From positions 1-32,541 of the IMG/VR virus record IMGVR_UViG_3300036814_001206: DNA of 32,541 bases. One strand, 5' to 3'. The position numbers and the translations under genes were made by a program. Position 1 is the stretch's first letter, and the number at the start of each line of letters is the position of its first letter. Below are positions 20,669 through 30,143 of this stretch, one piece after another. This DNA comes from a virus. The notes below the pieces were generated by a model. The model was not told where the DNA came from and made no database searches. It was given only the letters and a program-made list of their open reading frames with translations.

Positions 20669-22587
20669 TATGGAGATACTCCTGCTAAGCAAGCTACTAC
20701 TTTGTTAATTAATCCCTGCACGCCTTTGTCGTTCTTTTCAATTTTTTCAATATCTTGTAAATGTTTTAGATTTTCCTCTGTGATAGGCCCCGTTGGATTA
20801 TCTTTGCTCTTTAAGTTTTTTTTAATACTATTCTTAATTTCATCATCAGTTATAGGCTCACCATACGGCTGCTTCTCTTTTTCTGCCTGCTCCGGAGTTT
20901 GGGTTTGGTTATCTTTGTAAAAACTATTGGGTTCTACTTTCGTGGGCGTTTCATCATACTTAGGACCATTCCTTATGGTCCTTTCATCCTTGGCTCGCGC
21001 AAGATCCATCGTTTGGTCTTGAAGCTTGCTCTCAATATCTGCTAGATCTTTTAAATGTTTTGATATCGGATTTCTGAGAAATATATGCTTCCTTTCTTTA
21101 GCTGGAGTAGTGATTAATTTTTTAAGAGCCTTACTTCTCTCTTTTATTATTCTCTCTTGATTAGGCGAACTGAATTTATCATGTTTATCTAACTCTTCAC
21201 TTTCAAACTCTGGAGAGTGTAATTTTGTAGCCATTACTTGTTCATCTGCGGTAGCGTTTTCTTTTGGCTTGCCAAACATTCTGGTTACAGTAGCCGCTGG
21301 CTCAGCAGTATATGCATTTCTTTGAAGGCTCTTTTGTAGTTTGTTTAGCTTTGGGCTTTCCTTTAGATTTTGAATTTCCTTTAATGCTCTCAGACCATTG
21401 AGGAGAGATACAATAGGCACCGTCTTCTTTGCTTCACTAAGATCTTTGGTACCTATCTCTGAAATTTTATCTGCTATATTTTCAGCGTCCTCATGAAGCG
21501 ACTGAATGTTTTGTTGACGATCAAGTATTTCTACTTCGTCGAGCTCAGCAGGAGAGAGTGTTTTCTCTTTTTGCTCCTCTGTAAGTGAGTCATATATGGC
21601 ATTCTCGTTTTCTCTTTCCTCTATTGATTCATTCAGTGATCTTGCGTTATTCTGTGTGGGTGTGCCACTAGATTCAACTCCCGTGGTCACGGCTTGGTTG
21701 TTAAGAGAATTAATTGATGCCTCCTCACTCAAGATAGGCTTTTTACTTGTCAGTTTATCTTGTAAGTAGGAGCCACCCTTTTTAAATGCAAAAGAAGCTT
21801 TTTTTAAGTAAGGATTAATTATTGGCTTTGCCACACGGCCAATTTCAGAAAACACAGGATCTAAAGCTGCCCCGGCAATAGTCCAATTCATAATGTTAGC
21901 AAAGTACTGCGGGGCCGTAACGTGCTGGCCATCAAAGTCACTAACCGCAGTTCCAACTGTGCTGGAGGCAGTCCCACCCAGCAATCCTATAGCGGTTCCC
22001 TTAAGTGCATTTTTAACCACTCTTGCCTTTAGTGTGTCTTCGCCAAGAGAAGGAACGGCATCTCCAAGTGCTGTAAAAACGCTCTTCGATCCTATGTCTA
22101 CCAGCTTTGCGCCTTCACCTGCAATTTTTAATGTGGGTATGTCTGTAAAGAAAGACGCGACACCTGGAAGTATATTATATAGTAAATGTGATCCTAACAC
22201 ACTCTGCTGATCTTTGGGGACGTATGATTGTATTAATTCATTTCTGTACTTATTCAACTTAAGAGTATGATTATAATCATTTAGGTCAGCCTCAGGATTT
22301 CTCCCTTGAACATCCGCTATCGCATCGATTGAAAGTTTGTTTGCCGCTCGCCACGCACCTCCTAGAATATCTGAAAAGTCGTCAAAGTCTGCTCTGTATC
22401 CAGCAGTTAGCCCTTCTGTTGTGGTAGGATAGAGTCCTTTTCCTTCTTTTATGTCCTGGACGCTATCTACGGGGCCATCTGCTCCAACCGGGGTTGGTAC
22501 ATCATAGGAGGCAGTCGGTCCGGTGCTCCACGGAAATGGATCATTTTTTTTATCATCTTGCTGATTATCTGGGATCGGCTCTTTCAT
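20668..22587 (-). CDS. Internal virion protein of unknown family
   Basis: The gene encodes 639 residues. The first 50 are polar and Pro-rich, a region about 90-210 has hydrophobic and Gly-Ala-rich stretches, and the C-terminal half is charged, helical and low in complexity. The ATG overlaps the stop of the upstream gene (ATGA) and the gene is joined to the next by TAATG, so all three are translated in tight sequence. Position between gp15-like and gp16-like genes marks it as part of the ejected inner core. It could correspond to a domain that is part of a single longer protein in other phages. No catalytic motif is seen. Confidence 0.65.
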   Translation of the reverse strand: MKEPIPDNQQDDKKNDPFPWSTGPTASYDVPTPVGADGPVDSVQDIKEGKGLYPTTTEGLTAGYRADFDDFSDILGGAWRAANKLSIDAIADVQGRNPEADLNDYNHTLKLNKYRNELIQSYVPKDQQSVLGSHLLYNILPGVASFFTDIPTLKIAGEGAKLVDIGSKSVFTALGDAVPSLGEDTLKARVVKNALKGTAIGLLGGTASSTVGTAVSDFDGQHVTAPQYFANIMNWTIAGAALDPVFSEIGRVAKPIINPYLKKASFAFKKGGSYLQDKLTSKKPILSEEASINSLNNQAVTTGVESSGTPTQNNARSLNESIEERENENAIYDSLTEEQKEKTLSPAELDEVEILDRQQNIQSLHEDAENIADKISEIGTKDLSEAKKTVPIVSLLNGLRALKEIQNLKESPKLNKLQKSLQRNAYTAEPAATVTRMFGKPKENATADEQVMATKLHSPEFESEELDKHDKFSSPNQERIIKERSKALKKLITTPAKERKHIFLRNPISKHLKDLADIESKLQDQTMDLARAKDERTIRNGPKYDETPTKVEPNSFYKDNQTQTPEQAEKEKQPYGEPITDDEIKNSIKKNLKSKDNPTGPITEENLKHLQDIEKIEKNDKGVQGLINKVVACLAGVSP

Positions 22588-25094
22588 TTATCTTTGATCC
22601 CATGGTTATAATTAAAAAAACCTTCAGGAGGATCCTGAGTAAAGCCCACATAATTTAAAATTAAAAGATCTCCATTTGGCTGGCGAGATTTTTTCCCATC
22701 CGAACCAAAGTGCTGCGCTCCGCTTCCGTCTGGCGTTGTTTGCCAAGATCCGTTTATGAAAATAGATTTTGCTTTGTCCCTGGATAAATAAATTGAATTT
22801 AGCTTTTTTAAATCAGGGTTTTTAGATGGAAGCAGTGCAAACTTATCAGGATTATTTTGTACAAATGTCATACCAGCTTGCAATGTAGGTGCATGTAATG
22901 GTAGGTTTTTACTGCCACCCTCGCCGTTTGGTATGACAGTTGAATGTGGAATCAAAGGCCCTCCTCCACCGGCATTCTGGTACAGAGACTGCAATACAAA
23001 GGTACTTGCTGAGGTGACATACCCCTTTAATTCAGCGGTAGAGCTGGCGCCTTTACTCTTATAAGCTTTATCAGCCGCTACCTGAGCAATTGTCGTCCGT
23101 AAGGCGCTTAAGTATTTTCTCTGCTCGGGTCCTGGCATGGCGCCAATTGTGCTTGCCACATGTTGATATGTGGGATCGAGCGATATGAGATTTCCAAAGT
23201 CCGAGAATGAGCAAGCATGTCCATCTGTTTTACCTAAAAATCCTCCATCTATTTTACCCACTCTTGAAAAAAAATCTGGATTTCTTCTGGCTTCATCAGC
23301 TGCATCCGTAATTTCTTTGACGTTCCCTGGTGCATTAGTATTAAGAGATGCGGCTAGCTGTATGACTGGAGCATAGCCCAGGCCTCCTGGCTTGATAAGA
23401 GATCTAAGCCCGTACTTCCATTTGGCACCAAATGCTAGTCTCATCTTTGCAAGCTGATTTATTTCAGATTCTGATCCGTTAGTATCTCTTTCTCCAACAA
23501 GATTTAAAACAGAGGTCTTGGCTGATGCATTATTCATGAGCCTAACCTGGCTATCTTTCAATCCCAGATGAGTTTTTTGTGTGGCCACTGAATGATCCCA
23601 CCACTGATTAAGTATTTTACTTTCATCGGGACCAGGTGTAGAAGTTAGGAGACTTTCAGGATGCTGAGCGCGCTGTGTAGCTGCTTGCTGCAATACTGTA
23701 CTAGCCTCTTGAGACAGGACCAAGGGGCGAACGCCATTTACAATATGTGTAAAGGCTTCGCTCGATCCTGGCATCAAGCGAACCTGGTTGGCTGGATCGT
23801 TCTTTATTTGCTGATAGTATGTAGCTAATCTTGTTGACACCGGGCCTGCTATTCTCCTGGAGGTTCCTTTATCATATCCATCAAAAACTACATTCTTGCC
23901 TGATTTAAGATCACTAACCATAGCTTGGATTTCATGTGCTGGCATGCTCTCCAATTGCTCGGCCACAGAGTTCTGTGCGATAGCATCTTCAACTTTTATT
24001 CTATATTCTGGATGCAAAGCTTCTTGATTGGCCTCAAAATCTGAATTTCTTGCCCCTCCATGATTCAAAGCAGATAGATAATCTTTTGCAGCAAATGCAT
24101 TTGAGGCCGCCGATATTTTATATTGATTCTTTACGTATCTAAACTGTGTTGAAAGATTGCGGCGTATTGAGTTTAGGCCTTGGGGGGAATATATGCTTGA
24201 AGCCGTTCTATTGTCATCTTTGTTTGTTGTGACACGCTCCTGATCAATTCCGAGCGAAATGTATTTATTAATAGAGTTTTCTATTGCCGGCCTTTGTGCG
24301 GGATTGGCAAATTTATAATTGGCGGATAACTTACCTAACGTTCCAGACATCTTTGCAAATAACAATGACTTATTTGTGTTCCTCACATTATTTAATACGC
24401 TAGCTTCACTGACACCTCTTAGATGGCCGTTTTGTATAGCTGAGTTATGCGCTTCTAAAGCTAATGCATAGGATGATTTTATACCTTCTTCGTTACCATT
24501 ATATGCAGCGGTGTACATTACGTTAGAAGCATTGTTTTCATTTGACATTGTGGTGTCAACGGCAAGTGCTGCTGTTTGCCCAGCTTGCCAGTTGGCCTGC
24601 TTATCCGCAATCCTCATGCCATAACCTGTCACTACATTACGGGCTAACGATTCATATTCGCCCTTATACTCTTCAGGTACCTGATCGCCCAGAGTTTTAA
24701 GATACGAATTGGTTAAGTTTCCAAATTGAGCCAGGTTGCCTGTTTTTGAATCTGTAGATACTGGCTGATTCATAATCTTAAGGTAAATGCTGTTTAGAGA
24801 ATTTTGCATCTGTGAAACGAAAATGCTCTTTGCAACAGGAGCACCAGCTTGATTGTAAGCACGCCCTGCCTCTGTTAGGTTTAATGCTGGTTTAAATGCA
24901 GCCCCTTCCTTATCTGCATCCTGCTGCCCTTTCTTTGCATAAATTTGATCGGCTGCTTTTTGAGTAATTCCCCATCCTTCTTGTGCAATCTGACTAAATA
25001 TTTTAGCCTTATTCTCAGCAGCCTGTGCCTGTGACATGTCAGCTGTTGGCACCTGAATTTGTGAGTTCTCTTGATACGTGGGTATCGTTGCCAT
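22584..25094 (-). CDS. Internal virion protein, T7 gp15-like by position
   Basis: The gene encodes 836 residues. The N-terminus reads like many podovirus inner-core proteins: Gln-rich, then a helix with QKAADQIYAKKGQQDADKEG, then a LTEAGRAYNQAG turn. The body is almost entirely helical with few Cys. AGGGAG lies 7 bases before the ATG. It follows the gp14-like gene by 11 bases, the same order as T7 genes 14, 15 and 16. The role would be to build the internal core and the DNA-ejection conduit. Assignment rests mainly on position, length and composition. Confidence 0.65.
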   Translation of the reverse strand: MATIPTYQENSQIQVPTADMSQAQAAENKAKIFSQIAQEGWGITQKAADQIYAKKGQQDADKEGAAFKPALNLTEAGRAYNQAGAPVAKSIFVSQMQNSLNSIYLKIMNQPVSTDSKTGNLAQFGNLTNSYLKTLGDQVPEEYKGEYESLARNVVTGYGMRIADKQANWQAGQTAALAVDTTMSNENNASNVMYTAAYNGNEEGIKSSYALALEAHNSAIQNGHLRGVSEASVLNNVRNTNKSLLFAKMSGTLGKLSANYKFANPAQRPAIENSINKYISLGIDQERVTTNKDDNRTASSIYSPQGLNSIRRNLSTQFRYVKNQYKISAASNAFAAKDYLSALNHGGARNSDFEANQEALHPEYRIKVEDAIAQNSVAEQLESMPAHEIQAMVSDLKSGKNVVFDGYDKGTSRRIAGPVSTRLATYYQQIKNDPANQVRLMPGSSEAFTHIVNGVRPLVLSQEASTVLQQAATQRAQHPESLLTSTPGPDESKILNQWWDHSVATQKTHLGLKDSQVRLMNNASAKTSVLNLVGERDTNGSESEINQLAKMRLAFGAKWKYGLRSLIKPGGLGYAPVIQLAASLNTNAPGNVKEITDAADEARRNPDFFSRVGKIDGGFLGKTDGHACSFSDFGNLISLDPTYQHVASTIGAMPGPEQRKYLSALRTTIAQVAADKAYKSKGASSTAELKGYVTSASTFVLQSLYQNAGGGGPLIPHSTVIPNGEGGSKNLPLHAPTLQAGMTFVQNNPDKFALLPSKNPDLKKLNSIYLSRDKAKSIFINGSWQTTPDGSGAQHFGSDGKKSRQPNGDLLILNYVGFTQDPPEGFFNYNHGIKDK

Positions 25095-25105
25095 GATTTA
25101 CTCCC

Positions 25106-25684
25106 TTATCCCTGGTTTTGCCATTGATTTTCATGTCGGTCCCACCAATTGGTTGCGGATGCTCCCTGGCTCCATGTTTTATTTACATCTTGCGCAGCAC
25201 CTGATGCAGTTGAACCGGCTGTCTTTGCAGCGCTAGAACCTAGCCCTCCCGCTCCAATCAACGCAATATTTGCCACATTACCAATAGCACCAAAGAAGTC
25301 GCCCCAATGCTGTGATGAAAGATTCTGTCTTGCAGCGGATATCTTAGAATTTATATCGTCCTCTTGAATTTGCAGATTAAGGTTTCCTATTTTACTGGCG
25401 TCTGCAAAATTAGAATAGGCTGCTTGGGACAGGGAATTGAATGTTCCAGAGGAGAGGGACATGCCAGATGCGACAGCAGCGACTCTTTGTTGAGATTGAA
25501 TCATCTCTAACTTATCATCACGCTGTATTTGTTGCTGGGATGCGGCTGCCTTTGCACGTTCTTGTTGCTGGCGAAGCGCTTCTTCTTGCTTTTCTTCGGC
25601 CTCTGACTGCTCCACACTAGAATATATTTCTGTTCCAACGCTGGCCGCGCCTATTACTCCGAATACGACTGCTGAGATTCCCAT
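25106..25684 (-). CDS. Internal virion protein, T7 gp14-like
   Basis: The gene encodes 192 residues, near the 196 of T7 gp14. It begins with a hydrophobic helix (AVVFGVIGAASVG), then a Gln-, Glu- and Ala-rich coiled stretch (about 25-70). SGMSLSSGTFNSL follows, then another helix and a Gly-rich hydrophobic segment (ALIGAGGLGSS). This helix, SSGSF-type turn, helix order is typical of podovirus ejection proteins that insert into the outer membrane. AGGAG lies 6 bases ahead of the ATG. Confidence 0.75.
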   Translation of the reverse strand: MGISAVVFGVIGAASVGTEIYSSVEQSEAEEKQEEALRQQQERAKAAASQQQIQRDDKLEMIQSQQRVAAVASGMSLSSGTFNSLSQAAYSNFADASKIGNLNLQIQEDDINSKISAARQNLSSQHWGDFFGAIGNVANIALIGAGGLGSSAAKTAGSTASGAAQDVNKTWSQGASATNWWDRHENQWQNQG

Positions 25685-25693
25685 CTAGTTCTC

Positions 25694-27784
25694 CTACGCT
25701 GTAAGTTCAACAGACAGTCCCAAAATAGTAATGGGCAAAGGCTGTATTGTTTTTATGAGTGCTTGTGCTGAACGACTCCATCCACCATATGTGGTTGGGA
25801 CCGCAAATATTCCGTCTTTAGGCTGTACTGGAGCGTCTAAAATGATTCCTCCACCTGATGGGGTATCTAAATTTTCCATTGTCACGTCGACGTTATTTAC
25901 CTGGAATGGGTAGCTATCTATATATTGGACATAAATTTTGTTGATTGTTTTCTTGAGGTAAAGTGTATCTCCAGTTTGAGCCATCACGTGAGCCGGCAAA
26001 GTTTCAAGTTCTGCGTCAAATCCAAGGCCAAACCAATAATCTCCAATCTCAGGCGCATCAAATGTAACTTGATTAGTTGCATTGGCTCTGAATGCTCCTA
26101 TAAATGTACCCGTCGGATTCTGAGGATCTGTACCAATATCTTTTACTATTTGAACCAGTCTGTCTTTAAACTGATCACCTAGCGTGATAGTGGTATTTCC
26201 TGTTGCGGCAATATTATGCATCTCTGCACAGTCCATTGATACGTTCCAGCTTAATTCTTCTACAAAGAAACCATCATCTTCTGCTCTCTCTGTAATAAAA
26301 TAAACTCTTTCCTCAACTGCGCAGACATTTTTCCACTTATCGGTATAAGGTGGATAAGATACCGGGTCCGTTTCTACATAGGTTGTTGTCTTTGTAAAGG
26401 CAGTGACACCTTGCTCTTGTAGAGTTTGGTATGCTATTAAGTCGCCCTCTTCTTGGCAAATTAGCAATAAATTGGTGTCATAAGCCGTGTTATGAGTATA
26501 GCTTGTCATTTCAGCAGGATGTTGTATTAAGTGTTCGCTGGTTACAGATGCGTCTTCCGATGAATAGGATTGTGTCTGTAATCCATAAATAAATGCCATG
26601 AGTGCCCTACCACCTCTCTTCACAAAAATTGTGGCAGTGTCAATAATCACTGGTGTGGTCGCCACAGATCCTTTGCTTGTTTGTACTCGTATTGCTACGT
26701 TGGTAGGGGATATCCCGTCATTTCCCCATACAGGTGAGGCCTGCTCATTTGATTCTGTAAAAACCTGAAGTGACCTGGCTGATACCAAGTTTTGGATTTT
26801 ATTTGATCCACTACCAGAACCCATTGTAAAACTAATAGCGTCTGAGGCCAAACCTGATCCCATGTTAAAGTCGGTAAAATCTCCCACTACACTCATGTAT
26901 AAGGTTTGAGGAGTTCCCACACCACCTCCTAAGCACAGCCTGTCTTCATATATTGCCACTGTGGCAGGATAAAACTTTACTGTATTATATGCAGTCTGGC
27001 TTACAAAGCACTGAGTACCCACATTGATCAATTGACCAAATTCTTGTGATATTCTTACTCTAACATGAGCTGGTGGTCCAGCAACAAATTCAACAATTTG
27101 ACCTTTTCCTAAGTCAGGAAATAGAGGGTTCCCTAAAGCTTCAAAATATCCTCCAACAAAATCCGCTGTAAACGCAAATGATCCTCCTGAAACGTGTAGT
27201 GTAGGACAAAGAGAATCAGATACCGAGCCTAGCGTGACTATCTTTGCAGATAATGTAAATACTTGGCTAGTATAATTTGTAAGATACTGGTAAGTTGGCG
27301 GGTTTTTAAAGACTAATGCAGCTAGAGTAACGGCCCCGGCTCCGTCTGCTGTAAAGACTTGAACGGGTGCGGTCTCATTAACCATTATAAATTCATTTTG
27401 AAACTGAGCGCCTTTTAGCCCCTTGGCTAAAACAGATGCAGCGGTAAATGGATTGGTTAGTGTAGTAATCACAGCTGTCGGCGCAGTCACATTGGCAACT
27501 ACAATGCCACCAGCTCCAGAAACATTAGACACAATAATAAGATAGTTGAATTCACCTGCTATCCAGCTAAAGGTTTGAAAGCCTGTTGCTGCGGCAGGAA
27601 TTGCAGCTGTGATCACTTCATCCACCTTTGACCCGAATCTGCTTCTTGCACCACCTCCAGGAAGAACAACAAAGTTATTAATCTTAGCTGCTGACTTGTT
27701 ATACAGATTTAAATCTGACCTAGCAAATAAAGACTTAGATAACTCTCCGTGCGTAAAATCATGATTTGATACTAAATATCCCAT
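25694..27784 (-). CDS. Tail tubular protein B (T7 gp12-like nozzle)
   Basis: The gene encodes 696 residues from the ATG at 27784 (MGYLVSNHDFTHGELSKS), which overlaps the TAA of the upstream gene (TAATG). GGGGGAGAA serves as the ribosome site. Upstream frame extension to 27817 starts with a non-ATG codon and is unlikely. The N-terminus has G-E-L-S-x-x-L-x-x-R and a PGGGARSRFGSK phrase typical of podovirus nozzle proteins (R-P-G-T-x-F in relatives). The body is beta-rich. It forms the distal tail tube below protein A. Its partner gene is immediately upstream. Confidence 0.8.
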   Translation of the reverse strand: MGYLVSNHDFTHGELSKSLFARSDLNLYNKSAAKINNFVVLPGGGARSRFGSKVDEVITAAIPAAATGFQTFSWIAGEFNYLIIVSNVSGAGGIVVANVTAPTAVITTLTNPFTAASVLAKGLKGAQFQNEFIMVNETAPVQVFTADGAGAVTLAALVFKNPPTYQYLTNYTSQVFTLSAKIVTLGSVSDSLCPTLHVSGGSFAFTADFVGGYFEALGNPLFPDLGKGQIVEFVAGPPAHVRVRISQEFGQLINVGTQCFVSQTAYNTVKFYPATVAIYEDRLCLGGGVGTPQTLYMSVVGDFTDFNMGSGLASDAISFTMGSGSGSNKIQNLVSARSLQVFTESNEQASPVWGNDGISPTNVAIRVQTSKGSVATTPVIIDTATIFVKRGGRALMAFIYGLQTQSYSSEDASVTSEHLIQHPAEMTSYTHNTAYDTNLLLICQEEGDLIAYQTLQEQGVTAFTKTTTYVETDPVSYPPYTDKWKNVCAVEERVYFITERAEDDGFFVEELSWNVSMDCAEMHNIAATGNTTITLGDQFKDRLVQIVKDIGTDPQNPTGTFIGAFRANATNQVTFDAPEIGDYWFGLGFDAELETLPAHVMAQTGDTLYLKKTINKIYVQYIDSYPFQVNNVDVTMENLDTPSGGGIILDAPVQPKDGIFAVPTTYGGWSRSAQALIKTIQPLPITILGLSVELTA

Positions 27785-28359
27785 TATTCTCCCCCTGGTA
27801 TCCAGTGACTGTTCCATACAGGGTTGCTAATGAGCGTTGGATTTGGCTGAGCTGTATAATCTCTGTTTTGTGCAATCACTCTTTGCTGGCTCGCCTTCTG
27901 CTGCCAGTAGGTTGCAATGTTGGGATTCTCGGTCACCAATAAGGCGCATTCAGACGCTAACGCATAGCTCAGGAGTAAATTAAAATAACCTGGGAACTCA
28001 GCTTCTGAGACAGTTCCAATGTAGCCCCACTTCCAAGGAGGACTTACATTAGCCCATATATACTTACCATATACGATATTGTAATTCCCGTAAGGATAAG
28101 TATTCCATGCTTGAATATAATCTGCTGGTAAATGGTAGCTGTAGTTCCACCTGGGATTTAGTGGTTCGGTAGGATCTTCGACAAGCTGCTCCCATCTCAA
28201 GGCAAAATGCCAGGGATGTCCAGCCATTATGTCTGGTAGAATTAAATCATAAATGCTTGACATTGCCTGCAAAACAGTGTTCTGAAGATTGAGCGTTGCC
28301 ACAGGATTGTTACCGAGGAAAGTTAAAGCGTTGTTTATAATCTGTAGCTTTGTGGCCAT
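27784..28359 (-). CDS. Tail tubular protein A (T7 gp11-like adaptor)
   Basis: The gene encodes 191 residues, similar to T7 gp11 (196). The opening ATKLQIINNALTFLGNNPVA, then an acidic-aromatic PDIMAGHPWHFALRW, and PADYIQAW in the first half are the usual signs of the family that joins portal to nozzle. The C-terminal third is helical. The ribosome site AAAAGGAAAA is weak but well placed. It follows a strong hairpin and is translationally coupled to protein B. Confidence 0.88.
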   Translation of the reverse strand: MATKLQIINNALTFLGNNPVATLNLQNTVLQAMSSIYDLILPDIMAGHPWHFALRWEQLVEDPTEPLNPRWNYSYHLPADYIQAWNTYPYGNYNIVYGKYIWANVSPPWKWGYIGTVSEAEFPGYFNLLLSYALASECALLVTENPNIATYWQQKASQQRVIAQNRDYTAQPNPTLISNPVWNSHWIPGGE

Positions 28360-28382
28360 AACATTTTCCTTTTATTTACAGA

Positions 28383-28419
28383 CAACCTGACGACTCTGGG
28401 GGGATGAGCCGACAGGTTG
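28383..28419 (-). other. Stable hairpin between capsid and tail genes
   Basis: CAACCTG and CAGGTTG form the base. Inside, CG and CG, a G-U wobble and CTC and GAG extend the stem past one mismatch to a nine-base C-rich loop. On the minus-strand transcript no T-tract follows. It may be a processing site or partial terminator that keeps capsid mRNA more abundant than tail mRNA. Confidence 0.55.
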
Positions 28420-28443
28420 AATTACGCAAGCAAAAAACTATCC

Positions 28444-29010
28444 CTAAGGATGATCTCTCAAAACAACAATTGAAACTTCATCAGTAGGAAGTGCTGCTGC
28501 AGCGTAATGCAATGTTACAGTCCCTGCAGTACAAACAGCTCCAACTATGGGCTGTGAAAAGCCGGCAGTCATAATTGCATCTGCGTTGTCGGTAGCTAAA
28601 ACACCTGTAATAGTGAAAGCTTGAGAGGTTGTTGCGGTACATGCTAAATTCTCTCTTGCAATAGCTATATATGCTACGATATCAGTACCCAGTTTAGGCG
28701 CAGTCACAGCACCATCAGCGATATCAGCTGTGTCAACAGAACCTGGTGGTAATGTTTCAGTGATTTCAGCCAATGTAACTGTAGAGCTAGTTGCAGCTGT
28801 TACCATTGCTAAAGTTAAGGTTGCGTCTGATGCAGTAAACTGAATCATCGAACCTATAGTTAATTGCTCGTAGACTGCCAAAAAGAAGTCTGCGGCTAAG
28901 GTAGCAGCTTTAGTGTCTGCAGTACTGCCATATTTAAAATCAACAGGTACTTGCTCACCTTCATAACCATATGCAGCTGAGCGAACCCAGTTTAAAGTAT
29001 TAAAAGCCAT
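28444..29010 (-). CDS. Probable head decoration or head-fibre protein
   Basis: The gene encodes 188 residues, rich in Ala, Thr and Val with few charged residues. A central TADIADGAVTAPKLGTDI is the repeat-like phrase common in phage fibre and decoration proteins. The N-terminal third (about 1-85) is compact and probably beta-rich, and the C-terminal part resembles a small beta sandwich. It follows the major capsid gene by 28 bases and uses the same leftward transcript, the usual place for such a protein. A tail-associated role cannot be excluded. Confidence 0.6.
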   Translation of the reverse strand: MAFNTLNWVRSAAYGYEGEQVPVDFKYGSTADTKAATLAADFFLAVYEQLTIGSMIQFTASDATLTLAMVTAATSSTVTLAEITETLPPGSVDTADIADGAVTAPKLGTDIVAYIAIARENLACTATTSQAFTITGVLATDNADAIMTAGFSQPIVGAVCTAGTVTLHYAAAALPTDEVSIVVLRDHP

Positions 29011-29038
29011 TGTATATATCTCCTATTATAGTTATGGA

Positions 29039-29875
29039 TTAAGATTCATCGCATTGAATTTCGATCACACCTTTAGGTAGCAATACACTTGCCCCTAAAC
29101 GCATGCGAGAAATTGTCAACCAAGATTGGATATTTGGATTCCAATCGGTCTCAACAGTAGGTGTCATTGAATAAGCACGACCTAATGCATCCATCTGCCA
29201 TGCGAAACAAGAACGTATATTACCGACTTTAGGAATACCGCCTTCCTGTCTTTCGCCGATAGTGACGATTTTAAAACCGAGGAATGTATCAATCTTGCCG
29301 TTAACCAATGTACGATTCATGTTATATAAAACGTTAGTTGGCTCGTCTTCGCCCAATAAGGCAGAAAGCTGGCTGGGATTTATGATTAATACTCTATCAT
29401 CAGGGTCCACATTTTGCTCATCCATCTGAGTAGCAGCTTGGCGTAGCTTAGCTACAGTCATGTTGACACCACCATCAGCAATGATATTAGCAGCTGGCAA
29501 AGTTGCAGCGGCTAATGCATTGATCAATGTTTGATCTTCTCTCCTTCCAGCGCTTTTCGCATGTACCTTTCCAAGCTGACCTAATACGTTTACCTGAAGC
29601 TCAGCCTGTTGATATACGTCAACGGGAATATTGAGCACCCAGTTATCATAGGTCGTTAGGACCTGTTCGTATCCCGGATCTGATACTGGAACTTGACTTT
29701 GAAACGCACCACGTGCTTGCATGGCTGCTTCACCCTGTATAGGCCACTGAAAACTCGCACCCACACAATTATAAACAGACAAAGAAGTGTCCCCTAGGTA
29801 CGCAGCTCCTTGATAAACATTAGAAAATGTATCACGGAACATTTCAATTGCAACATTACTTAAACTTGCTGGCAT
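29039..29875 (-). CDS. Major capsid protein
   Basis: The gene encodes 278 residues. It is shorter than T7 gp10 (about 345), but the order of elements suits a HK97-type capsid: an N-terminal arm, a long helix around KLRQAATQMDEQNVDPDDR, then VLIINPSQLSALL, a typical P-domain strand, and GKIDTFLGFKIVTI. The C-terminal end has the common VETDWNPN and LGASVLLPKGVIEI. AATTTTTGGAGAATATC gives a good ribosome site. The scaffold gene, its normal upstream neighbour, is separated by the par module, so capsid must use its own promoter. Confidence 0.88.
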   Translation of the reverse strand: MPASLSNVAIEMFRDTFSNVYQGAAYLGDTSLSVYNCVGASFQWPIQGEAAMQARGAFQSQVPVSDPGYEQVLTTYDNWVLNIPVDVYQQAELQVNVLGQLGKVHAKSAGRREDQTLINALAAATLPAANIIADGGVNMTVAKLRQAATQMDEQNVDPDDRVLIINPSQLSALLGEDEPTNVLYNMNRTLVNGKIDTFLGFKIVTIGERQEGGIPKVGNIRSCFAWQMDALGRAYSMTPTVETDWNPNIQSWLTISRMRLGASVLLPKGVIEIQCDES

Positions 29876-30043
29876 TGATATTCTCCAAAAATTAAAAAGT
29901 TAAAAAAAATTAATTAGTCATCTTTAATCTTTGGAGGTGCGAGAGCTTGTCTCCGATTAAACGCTGACCTCAATGAGTTGAGGTTGTGCACAAGGCGTCC
30001 ATCAATCTTAAGGTTATATTAAAAGAGGTCATAAAGCAATCAA
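29876..30043 (-). promoter_or_regulatory. Leader and probable promoter of the capsid operon
   Basis: No gene is seen in 29876-30143. On the minus strand TTGATT (30038-30043) and TAATAT (30016-30021) with a 16-base spacer form a likely promoter. The leader then contains a perfect hairpin (29967-29984, ACCTCAA and TTGAGGT with a four-base loop) and a ten-base palindrome, TTGTGCACAA (29984-29993). These may protect capsid mRNA or bind a regulator. Confidence 0.5.
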
Positions 30044-30055
30044 TTTTCACCACTA

Positions 30056-30111
30056 ATTGTTGAGTTGTACAATTGTTTAATTAACTATTTGTTTAATTGT
30101 TTAATTGTTGG
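30056..30111 (+). repeat. Octamer array upstream of the par operon (candidate centromere or operator)
   Basis: Seven 8-base units lie in exact register, starting at 30056, 30064, 30072, 30080, 30088, 30096 and 30104. Consensus is ATTGTTTA: units at 30072 and 30096 are exact, 30088 differs by one base, 30056 and 30104 by one or two, and 30064 and 30080 are divergent. Ribbon-helix-helix partition proteins such as ParG and omega bind such short tandem repeats (established), and this operon encodes one. Confidence 0.7.
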
Positions 30112-30143
30112 TAGGATTAGTTTTAACATTTGGGGGAGTAAAA

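Noticed and set aside
17798-22587. Idea that the two large genes are one frameshifted ejection protein
   Set aside because: The 639- and 956-residue genes meet by a clean TAATG with its own AGGAG site, which is normal re-initiation rather than a frameshift.
30105-30143. Longer start for the 67-residue par-module gene
   Set aside because: The extra codons lie in the last octamer unit and lack a ribosome site; the ATG at 30144 has GGGGGAG.
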